A DNA stretch of 64,000 nt from DATCJA01 sp963814955 (GTDB taxonomy: Bacteria > Acidobacteriota > Vicinamibacteria > Vicinamibacterales > UBA2999): NCBI GenBank assembly GCA_963814955.1, contig CAWFEX010000011.1, positions 1-64,000 on the forward strand, written 5' to 3'. The notes below the pieces were generated by a model. That model made no database searches. It saw only the letters and a list, made by a program, of their open reading frames with translations, and was not told the origin of the DNA. Shown piece after piece: positions 19,919 through 28,901 of this stretch (position 1 is its first letter; the number at the start of each line of letters is the position of its first letter). The position numbers and the translations under genes were made by a program.

Positions 19919-20392
19919 ATGGCAAGTTACGGTGTCTGGTGGATTGAACTCGTAGTCGCTCTCGTCGTCCTGATGTGTCTCGGACTCGTTGCGAGAGAGG
20001 CCGCTGCGTTCATCAGCATCGCTCGCATTCGTCAGCGTGACGGAGGCATACCGGCCCCTCGGACGAGAGAAGAGTACCTGCTGCTGTTCCCCAGCGCATG
20101 TCCGCGCTGCCTCTCGCGGCGGGGCAAACGGATCACAGGCTGGCATCGCGATCGGTACGGGGCAGCCGAATTTGTCGACACGTGGCAATGCGTGGATTGC
20201 GCGTATGTCGCGGACGGCAGGCAGCTACCTTCTTCTATGGGCGAGGCGGACACCATGGCACGGCCAGTCATGGCCAGGCAGCGGTGGTTCATCTCGACAA
20301 CGGAAGCCGAACGGATCAAACGCCCTCGCCTAAATCGTCCGGAGGAGGACCGTGCGAGCGCTGACGACTGGGGAGCTCAAAACGTTAGTTGA
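19919..20392 (+). CDS. Membrane-anchored zinc-ribbon protein, uncharacterised
   Basis: A 157-residue protein with one N-terminal membrane helix (IELVVALVVLMCLGLVARE) and two CxxC pairs (CPRC near residue 61, CVDC near 91) that would form a zinc ribbon. The C-terminus is polar and charged. AGGGA lies six bases before ATG 19919. No family is recognised; it is intact in a region of remnants. Confidence 0.55.
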   Translation: MASYGVWWIELVVALVVLMCLGLVAREAAAFISIARIRQRDGGIPAPRTREEYLLLFPSACPRCLSRRGKRITGWHRDRYGAAEFVDTWQCVDCAYVADGRQLPSSMGEADTMARPVMARQRWFISTTEAERIKRPRLNRPEEDRASADDWGAQNVS

Positions 20393-20470
20393 AACCCGAG
20401 AACGAGGTTAGTTGGCTGGATATTCGGGGCGTCGCCGAAAGGGGTGGGCTTGTAACATCGCGCGAGGCCC
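20377..20470 (-). pseudogene. Possible outer-membrane beta-barrel C-terminus
   Basis: The minus frame ends PFGDAPNIQPTNLVLGFQLTF with a terminal Phe, as in TonB-dependent receptors and other barrels. Only the last strands can be read. The rest of 20393–20749 holds nothing else convincing apart from the TAGAAT box before the next kinase. Confidence 0.3.
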
Positions 20471-20734
20471 CATCGTCTTCGCCAATCCGGCCCGTGGTCC
20501 GGCAGCTCCTGTCCGGCGGCACGGTTTTCAGTGAGCGCGGGAGGGCGTGGGTCGTGCCAGTGGTGCGGTAACGGCGCACAGTGAGTAGGGCTTTGGGTGA
20601 TTTGGGAGACGTGATTTCCTTCCTCTGCGCGAGGAGGACGACGAGATATCAGTAGAAGGAAGGCCAAAGCCGAGCCACCGAACCCACCCAAGCCACCATC
20701 CCTCCGAACGGTCCCGCTAACGCCCTCGTTGCCG

Positions 20735-20749
20735 TAGAATGCGCCGCAG
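20735..20749 (+). promoter_or_regulatory. TAGAAT box 9 nt before a kinase ATG
   Basis: TAGAAT (20735–20740), spacer GCGCCGCAG, ATG 20750. The spacer differs from that at 14165–14173 only in its last base. No clear -35 hexamer and no ribosome-binding site are visible. Confidence 0.6.
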
Positions 20750-23494
20750 ATGTCCATCGGCCCCGGCACTCGTCTCGGTCCCTACGAAGTCACCGCCCTG
20801 ATTGGCGAGGGCGGCATGGGTAAGGTCTGGCGGGCGCATCACACGGGGCTCAAGCGAGACGATGCCCTGAAGGTGCTGCCGGATGCGTTCGCGACGGACG
20901 CGGATCGACTCGCCCGATTCCGCCGAGAAGCGCAAGTCCTTGCGTCCCTCAACCATCCGAACATCGCCCACGTCCACGGCCTCGAGCAGTCAGACGGTGT
21001 GCAGGCGCTCGTCATGGAACTGGTCGAGGGACCAACACTGGCCGACCGCATCGCGCAGGGGCCGATTCCCGTCGATGAAGCGTTGCCGATTGCCGAGCAG
21101 ATTGCCGAAGCGCTCGAAGCCGCGCACGAGCAGGGCATCATCCACCGCGACCTGAAGCCGGCGAACATCAAGGTGCGACCAGACGGCACGGTGAAGGTGT
21201 TGGACTTCGGTTTGGCGAAGGCACTCGAACCAGTGTCCGGTATGCCCATCGACGCGACTGCATCTCCGACCATCACGTCACCCGCGATGATGACCGGCGT
21301 TGGCGTGTTGCTCGGGACGGCTGCCTACATGAGCCCGGAGCAAGCGCGGGGCAAAGCAGTGGACAAACGGAGCGATGTTTGGGCCTTCGGATGTGTGCTC
21401 TACGAGATGGCCACCGGACGGCGGGCCTTTGAGGGCGAGAACGTCTCGATCACCCTGGCGGCGGTGATGACGAAGGAGCCCGACTGGGCAGCTTTGCCGG
21501 CGTCGGCGGCATCGGCACTTCGGCGCCTGCTTCGTTCGTGTCTGGAAAAGGATCCGAGACGGCGGCTCCAGGCCATGGGCGACGCGCGCCTGGAGATCGA
21601 GCGACTCCTCAGTGGCGCTCCCGAGGAAGCAGCCACGCTCGTGATCCCAGTCGCTCGACCGCTGTGGCGTCGCGCGGCGCCATGGGCTGCGCTGGCTGGC
21701 GTGCTCGGGCTGGCGCTGTTGACTATGCTGCTCTTGTGGCCCCCGTGGCGCATAGCTTCTCCGGCTGCGCCGGTGCGGTTGGAAGCCACAATCGGCGCCG
21801 ACGCTTCCGTCGTCAAGTTTCAAGCTTCTCTGGCGGCCTCACCTGACGGAGCGCTCCTGGCTTTTGCCGCCCAGAACAACCAAGGCACGCAAGAGCTGTA
21901 TCTTCGCCGCCTCGGTGACCTGCGCGCGACGCCCTTGGCGGGCACCGTGGGTGCGCGAGATCCCTTCTGTCTCCCCGGACGGTCAGTGGATCGGCTTCTT
22001 TGCCGACGGCAAGCTGAAAAAGATCGCCGTCGCGGGGGGCGCGGCCGTCACTCTCTCCGATGCGAGCGAAGACCGGGGTGGCACCTGGGCCGAAGATGGC
22101 TCGATCGTCTTTCAACCGACGGCAAGCGGTTCCGGACTGTCCCGCGTGTCGTCGGCGGGCGGCGTACCCACGCCGCTTACGAAGTTGGGCGCGGGTGAGG
22201 TCACCCATCGCTGGCCGCAGGTGCTGCCTGGGGGCAGGGCCGTGCTCTACACGGCTCACAGCAACGTCACGGGATTCGACGATGCCACCCTCGTGGTGCA
22301 ACCGTTGCCCGACGGCGCGCCGAAGATCGTGCATCGCGGTGGCTACTACGGGCGGTACGTGCCGAGTGGACATCTCGTGTACGTCCACCAGGGGACACTC
22401 TTCGCCGAGGCGTTCGATCTGGCGCGCCTGGAGCCGACCGGCCAGCCCGTGCCGGTGATTGAGGGCATTGCGGGATACCCGGTACCGGCGGCAGGTTTCA
22501 GTTCAGTGGTTCGGCACAGGTGGCGTGGACCGACGGGGGCACGGCGGTGTACCTCGCCGGAGAAGACGTGGCCGACGACGCGCCGATCCAATGGATGGAC
22601 CGCACCGGCAAGGTGACTGCGCTGCGTGCGGCACCCGCGAACTGGAGCAATCCGGCGTTTTCGCCTGACGGCCGCCGCCTCGCCGTTGACATCGGCACCA
22701 CACAGACCGACGTGTTCGTCTACGACTGGGCGCGCGACACACTGACACGTATCACCTTTGATACGAATACGGACACGAGGCCGGTGTGGACGCCCGACGG
22801 CCAGCGCCTCGTCTTTCGATCGAACCGCGACAAGAGCTTCAGTCTGTATTGGCAGCGCGCCGACGGGTCCGGCGACGTCCAGCGCCTGACCGAAAGTCAA
22901 AACGCTCAGACCCCGGGGTCGTGGCACCCAAGCGGGAAGTTCCTGGTGTTCAATGAGGCGCGGCCGCAAACGGCCAGCGATCTGATGATCCTCCCGATGG
23001 AAGGGGATGAGGCGTCGGGATGGAAGCCGGGTAAACCGACGGTGTTCCTCGGCACGTCGTTCGCCGAGGAGGAGCCCATGTTCTCGCCGGACGGACGGTG
23101 GATCGCCTACCAGTCGGCTGAATCGGGGCGTTATGAAGTGTACGTCCGGCCGTTTCCGGGGCCGGGTGGCAGATGGCAGATATCAACTGAGGGGGGCGTG
23201 ACTCCGACCTGGTCGCGCTCACGCAGCGAGATCTTCTACGCCAGTCTGGACAGCCGGCTGATGGTTACGCCCTACAAGGTCGACGGCGATGCCTTCACGG
23301 CCGATCGGCCGCGCGTGTGGTCGGAGCGCCGATTCATGCTGAGGCCAGGGCTGCGTAGCTTCGACCTGCACCCTGACGGCGGGCGTTTCGCGCTGGCCGC
23401 CGCGGCTGAAAACGACAGCGCGGTCAGGCAGGACAAGCTGGTGTTCATCTTCAACTTCGACGAGGAGCTGAAGCGCCTCGTGCCGACCCAGTAA
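20750..23494 (+). pseudogene. Ser/Thr protein kinase–PD40 propeller protein, two frameshifts
   Basis: The least damaged copy. Kinase domain residues 10–270: glycine loop GEGGMGKVWRAHH, DALKVL lysine, LVMELVEGPTLADRIAQGPI, IIHRDLKPANIKVRPDGTVK, VLDFGLAKALEP, MSPEQARGKAVDKRSDVWAF. A membrane helix follows (WAALAGVLGLALLTMLLLW, about residues 314–333), then a propeller with ASPDGALLAFA, FSPDGRRLAVD, WTPDGQRLVFR and FSPDGRWIAYQ blades. The tail reads FNFDEELKRLVPTQ. Two shifts, near 21945 and 22490, break the propeller. All catalytic residues are present, so the kinase half could be active. The propeller would face the periplasm as a sensor. Confidence 0.88.
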
Positions 23495-23513
23495 CCCTCA
23501 AGCTCAATGGAGT

Positions 23514-23591
23514 GCTGCACGCGGCGCGCCCGTCAGGCCGCACGGGTGTCGCCACGCAGCTTCCAATGTCGGTCATTCCCCGGTGGGGACG
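23514..23591. repeat. Kinase 3'-flank repeat, copy 2
   Basis: Follows the kinase stop (23494) by about 20 bases. A run of about 54 bases from CGCCCGTCAGG to GTCATTCCC is identical to copy 3 at 27013–27087, and 18672–18746 is a weaker match. Confidence 0.85.
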
Positions 23592-23650
23592 TTATCCTTT
23601 TCACAATAGCCTTCGGCCCCGTGACCGCGAGGAAGCCCCGCCGAGCAGAT

Positions 23651-24157
23651 TCAGTTCTTCGCCTTGGGTTCTCGCCCCACGTGGATAGTTCCCTGGAAAC
23701 AGGTGGTGTCTGGTGGTCCGCCCACGTCCACGCAGCCAGTCGTCGCCGGGATCGTGTCGAACTCCACGTGCACGGCGGCGCCGGTTCGCCAGCCGGCCAG
23801 GACGACGCCGTTCAGTATGGCCGCGCCGGTTAGGGCGTCCGTTCCTCCTCGAATCAAGGCGGTGAAGGAACGATCGCCGTCTTGAACTTCATAGATCGCT
23901 TCCAGTCGGATAATTCCGTTCAGGTTCGGGTTCACGCTCACTTGGCGCTGAAGGACCTCGCCGACGAACGCGCGATCGCCTTCGACGACACCTTCCATGA
24001 GAGGAAATGCCGTGACCCACTTCGTGAAGGCGAGTTCGACGGGCCGATTGCCGTCGAGTTGGTCTCCCGCGATCGCGGGAGCAACCTGGAGCAGCAACAG
24101 CACCACAATCGCAGCGACGAACGACACGACGCGAGTATCAATGGGAATGGTTCGCAT
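23651..24157 (-). CDS. Secreted protein of unknown function
   Basis: A 168-residue protein with a clear signal peptide (VVSFVAAIVVLLLLQVAPAIA). The mature part is beta-rich: LEAIYEVQDGDRSFTALIRG, GAAILNGVVLAGWRTGAAVH and CVDVGGPPDTTCFQGTIHVG. The two Cys near the end may pair. No domain is recognised. It is convergent with the upstream kinase and divergent from the next kinase; its start and the TAGAAT box at 24293 lie 136 bp apart. Confidence 0.7.
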   Translation of the reverse strand: MRTIPIDTRVVSFVAAIVVLLLLQVAPAIAGDQLDGNRPVELAFTKWVTAFPLMEGVVEGDRAFVGEVLQRQVSVNPNLNGIIRLEAIYEVQDGDRSFTALIRGGTDALTGAAILNGVVLAGWRTGAAVHVEFDTIPATTGCVDVGGPPDTTCFQGTIHVGREPKAKN

Positions 24158-24292
24158 AAGGCTCCTTGGGGTGAAAGGTTGCACGCCCGAAGGTCAAGAC
24201 TTGGGAAAGCAAACGCGTAAACGTACCTCCGCGTACGACAATCGCGATGTTCACTTGTGAACATCGCTTCCACGCCAACGAGCCTCCTGCCG

Positions 24293-24306
24293 TAGAATGC
24301 GCGCAC
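24293..24306 (+). promoter_or_regulatory. TAGAAT box 8 nt before a kinase ATG
   Basis: TAGAAT (24293–24298), eight bases (GCGCGCAC), ATG 24307. It matches the boxes of the other kinase heads with one base less in the spacer. Confidence 0.6.
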
Positions 24307-26990
24307 ATGGCTTTGGCCTCCGGCACGCGGCTCGGCCCGTATGTGATTACGGCCTCGATTGGTGCAGGCGGCATGGGCGAGGTCTACAAAGCGACTGATA
24401 CCCGCCTGGATCGCACGGTTGCCATCAAAGTCCTGCCCGAGCACGTTGCGTCCGATGCTGACCTGAAGCAGCGGTTCGAGCGCGAGGCCAGGACGCTCGC
24501 CTCCCTCAGTCATCCACATATCTGTCCGGTATTCGACGTCGGTAGCCAGGACGGCGATCGACTTCCTGGTCATGGAGTACCTGGAAGGCGAGACCCTGGC
24601 CCAGCGACTCACAAAGGGCGCGCTGCCGTTCGATCAGGCGCTTCGCACCGCCGTCGAGATTGCCGATGCGCTCGACAAGGCGCATCGCAAAGGCATCGTC
24701 CATCGTGACCTGAAGCCCGGCAACATCATGCTCACGAAGAGCGGTGCCAAGCTGCTGGACTTTGGATTGGCGAAGCTGCGGCCCGTCGGGGTGTCAGGTG
24801 CGGCAGCTGTCAGTGAGGCGCCCACGGTCAGCTCACCGCTCACGGGTGCGGGAAGCATCGTGGGCACGTTTCAGTACATGGCGCCTGAGCAGCTCGAGGG
24901 CCAGGAGGCGGATGCACGGACCGACATCTTTGCGTTCGGAACCGTGGTGTACGAAATGGTCACGGGCAAGAAGGCCTTCGCGGGCAAGAGCCAGGCGAGC
25001 CTGATCGGGGCCATCCTGAAAGACGACCCGCCGCCGATGTCGTCGTTGGAGCCGATGACACCGCCGGAACTCGACCGCGTCGTGAAGACGTGTTTGGAAA
25101 AGGATCCCGACGAGCGGTGGCAAACAGCTCACGACATGAGGAAGCAACTCACGTGGATCGCTGAAGGCAATGTGCACGTTAGACCACTGCCCACCGCCGC
25201 TCCGCGAGGCATGCGGGCACTCCGCCGCCCGGCCCTGCTGTGGGGATTTGGATTCGTTCTTCTCATTGTTGTGTCGGGTCTCGCTCTCTGGAATCTGGAC
25301 ACAACACGCGTGACCGGTCCGCAGCCCGTCTCGCGCTTCACGATTACGCTACCGCCCGGAGAGCGGTTCCCTGTCCTTCAGGCGGGCGAAGGAGGGAACG
25401 ACTCCTGGCTCACCATCTCACCAGACGGGCGCCATCTCGCGTACCTCGCGACGGCGGGCAGCAGCCGGCAGCTCTACCTACGCTCCATGGATAGTGTGGA
25501 GTCCAGGCTCGTCCCAGACACCGCCGGAGCCGCGAACCCGTTTTTCTCACCGAACGGGCAATGGCTTGGGTTTTCAGCTGATAGCAAGCTGAAAAAGGTG
25601 TCGGTGAACGGCGGAGCGGCGACTACAGTCGTCGGACTCTGACGGTGGGTGGGGCGCAAGCTGGGGCAGCGACGAACGGATTGTCTTTGTACGTGAAACC
25701 GACGGGTCTCGAGCAGGTGCCCGATGCCGGAGGGATGTCCCGGCCATTGACGCAACTAGAAAGAGGGGAGACAACTCACAGATGGCCGGAAAGTCTGCCC
25801 GGCCCTGGTGCCGTGCTCTTCACGGGCGGAACGACAACGAGCCCTCGTGTCGCAGTCCACTCGATGGAGTCGAGTCAACGGCGAAACCTTGTTCAAGGTG
25901 GTACGTACCCTCGCTATGCACGTTCCGGACACTTGGTGTATGCGCAAAACGGAACCCTGATGGCTGTGCCGTTCGATTCCCGACAACTGCAGATCACGGG
26001 CACCGCGGTTCCGGTCGTCGAACGAGTCGTGCAGACCACCTGGGCGCCGCTCAGTACAGCATATCGACTACGGGATCGCTGGTGTACATTCCTGCAGGCG
26101 TTGAGGGAGCCCAGCGCAGACTGGTGTGGGTCAGTCGCACTGGCGCCGAGCAGTCGTTGGCTGCACCTCCGCGCTCCTACGACTGGCCTCAGCTTTCCCC
26201 CGACGGCCGACGGGTTGCTGTGGAAATCTCGGACCAACTGTGGCTGTACGATCTCGACCGGGAGACATTGACGCGCTTCACGTTCGACGGGAGCAGAAAC
26301 ACTGCTCCGGCATGGACGCCGGACGGCACGCGGATAGCGTTTAACACCGACACGGGCATATCTTGGCAACGTGCCGACGGCAGTGGTGGGCCGGAGCAGT
26401 TGGCCAGCAACAGTGAGACGCAGATTCCGCAGATGCCGAGATCGTGGTCCCCGGACGGGCAAGTGCTGGCGTTTCACCAGGGCCATACAACCACGGCGCG
26501 GGACGTCTGGGTTCTTCGGCTCAATGACCGTAAGGTGCAGCCGTTCCTCAGGACACCATTCCAGGAAGGGGCGGCGGCGTTTTCCCCCGATGGAAGCTCG
26601 CTGGCGTATGTGTCAAATGAGTCGGGCCGTCCGGAAGTGTACGTCCAGCCCTATCCGGGTCCCGGGGGCAAGCGGCAAATCTCGACAGACGGGGGTACCG
26701 AGCCCGCGTGGAATCGAAACGGGCGAGAGCTGTTCTACCGGAGCGGAGTCAAGATGATGGCTGTGGACGTCACGACCCGGCCCGGATTTTCTGCGGGCAG
26801 ACCGCGCCTACTGTTCGAAGGACAGTACCTCGCGAGCGTGTTTCCCTTGATTGGAGTCGCGTATGACGTCTCGCCCGATGGCCAACGCTTTCTGATGATT
26901 AAGGAGGCCGAACAGTCTCCCTCCGCGACGCAAATCGTCGTCGTCCAGAACTGGTTCGAAGAGCTGAAGCGCCTCGTGCCGATCCCATAA
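24307..26990 (+). pseudogene. Ser/Thr protein kinase–PD40 propeller protein, divergent kinase type, frameshifted
   Basis: Kinase motifs: GAGGMGEVYKATD, VAIKVLPEHV, LVMEYLEGETLAQRL, GIVHRDLKPGNIMLTKSGAK, LLDFGLAKL, VGTFQYMAPEQLEGQEADAR. The catalytic domain belongs to a different subgroup from the other copies (GNIML and TGAGSIVGTFQY instead of ANIKVRPDG and MMTGVGVLLGTA). The promoter box, propeller (ISPDGRHLAYL, WTPDGTRIAFN, FSPDGSSLAYV), tail NWFEELKRLVPIP and 3' flank are nevertheless of the shared type. Shifts fall near 24555, 25640, 25790–25810 and 26040. The membrane helix is at about 25236–25290. Confidence 0.85.
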
Positions 26991-27012
26991 CGCCCGCCCG
27001 CCCATCGGAGCG

Positions 27013-27087
27013 GCCGGCGCGCGCCCGTCAGGCCGCACGGGTGTCGCCACGCAGCTTCCAATGTCGGTCATTCCCGCGGTGGGGACG
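27013..27087. repeat. Kinase 3'-flank repeat, copy 3
   Basis: Begins about 20 bases after the kinase stop (26990); the inner 54 bases equal copy 2. It ends in the GGTGGGGACG motif common to all copies. Confidence 0.85.
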
Positions 27088-27160
27088 AACCCCGCCCGCG
27101 TGGGCCGAGGGATGAATTCATACCCGCCAACATGGCTCGAAAGTGGGAGATGCGGCTGAC

Positions 27161-27240
27161 AGCGACGTCAAGCGGCGACGCCTACGACAAAGGTCGCGGG
27201 CCGCCATTGCCTACCTTCCTCGTGTCCCCGTGGGGACGCT
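27161..27240. repeat. Dispersed repeat with CCATTGCCTACCTTCCTC core, copy 2
   Basis: Partner of 14792–14874. No gene is supported in 26991–27338 apart from these repeats. Confidence 0.6.
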
Positions 27241-27338
27241 CTCTCAGAAACGCGGGGACCATCGAAACGTCCATCCTCTGGAAAACGTGCGGCAGGCATC
27301 CCCCAGGTGCCCCCCGGCGCGGAGATACGTGCAGCGGA

Positions 27339-28773
27339 CTACCGCTTCGGCTGCGCGGGAAGGATGCTGAACGGCATGATTGGGCGAACGGGGCTCAGAT
27401 AGAGCACCGCGCCTGAGTCGTTGAATGGCGCGGCGAACGACTCTCGTGCATCGCCGCCCAGGACGGCCCCGGTCACGATGGCGGCGCCGGTGCGCGGGTT
27501 GATCCATTCGACCGTGAATCCGCGGCCGGATCCCGCCGAGAGGTCCACCCAGAAGGTGCCGGCATTCGGCGCATACACCAGATACTCGCCACCAGGAGAG
27601 GCGAGCGCGTATCTCGTCTGCGTCAGGTCGCTCCGTGGCGTGACTGCCGCCAGGTCGAGACGCTCGGCTCGGGCCCGGGCGTGCCCCATCGCAAGCCGCA
27701 CCGCCTCCAGATCCCAGGCCAGTTCATTCTCCATGAGAATCGGGTGTTCCCCTCGCAGGAACGATTGCCAGACCCACGGAACCGTTGCTCGTTCAAGTAG
27801 ATGATGGTCAGTGTCTGACACGACGAGATGACGGCCGGTCGACGCGGGTGGGTCGTGCGGGTCGTAGTTATCCAGGCCCGGGGAGATCCAGTCCGCCGTC
27901 GGTACGGTACAGCCCACTGTTGTCGTGCGGGTAGGTACTCGTAATGCCCACCAGATGCTGCCGCGGCTTGCCGGCTTCGTAGCTCCGGATGAAATCGACG
28001 AGGTGCTGCTGCCACGGATAACTGCGAGGCTTCGCCTCGTTGGCAATCTCCCAGATGACGTTGTCGAGGTCGTTGAGTGTGTCGATCACCCTGGCGACGT
28101 ACTGCTTTTGGAGGGCTAGCGCCTGCGGGTGAGTCAGATCGTTATAGGCGTCGTACGTCATCGCCGCCAGTTCCTCGTTGACATTGTTCGCGGGGTTGAA
28201 CGGGTGCGCATCCCAGGCCGGATCCCTGCCGAGCGCGTAATTCCCCCTGAAAAACATCACCGAGACATAAATGCCGTTGGCCCGAAACTGCAGCACGCGA
28301 TCCCGCAGGCGGTCGAGGAACTGCGGATTCACTTTGGTAACGTCCCACTTCGCCCGGCCGTCGAACGCGGTGCCCGGACCGGTGCGCACCCACGGGCTCG
28401 GCGTAGACTCGTACTTGTAGTGGTCGAATGTCCACAGACGCGTGAAATTGTGATTGCGTGCCCTCAAAAACGTGACTTACTCGGGAAAACTGGCGAACGC
28501 CGGGCCGCCGGCGTATGGCTCGTTCCTGCCGTTCCAGTCCTGCGTAGTCGTCCAGAAGTGCGAGCCGGTCAAATAGATCGGTCGGCCCGTCGCGTCAGTG
28601 AAGTAACGCGGATTTGTCGCATGTATGCGCAATGGGCCGAGTAATTGCGCCGCGTGCGGCAATTGTGGCCAGCGTGCCGATTCAAAAAGCCAAAAGGCGA
28701 GGATGAGAAGGACTATGATTGCGCCACCCATCCACCGGTTCCGGTCACTCATCGTCGTTGTCCGTCGGACCAA
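27339..28773 (-). pseudogene. Glycoside hydrolase (DUF4038 plus collagen-binding-like C-terminus), nonsense and frameshift
   Basis: An N-terminal membrane anchor (GGAIIVLLILAFWLFESA) leads into NPRYFTDATGRPIYLTGSHF, the opening of DUF4038/apiosidase-like TIM barrels. In the same frame after a TAA at 28477–28479 come LRARNHNFTRLWTFDHYKYE and VIWEIANEA, whose Glu is a likely catalytic acid. After a shift near 27880 come HPILMENELAWDLEAVRLAM and a C-terminal strand domain (GEYLVYAPNAGTFWVDLSAG). The TAA replaces an expected Tyr codon, a genuine nonsense change. It would have been an envelope-anchored hydrolase of plant-type glycans. ATG 28752 is an alternative start. Confidence 0.75.
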
Positions 28774-28901
28774 GCCTATGCAGCCGCGCGCGAAATCGCA
28801 AGCGCGAGTGGAGACTCCTCAGGTCGCGGTCTCGCTTCTAACCCCGTCACCGTGATAGCCGGTGAGCGAGGTGTAACAACCCGCCTGGCGGCCTCTTTTG
28901 C

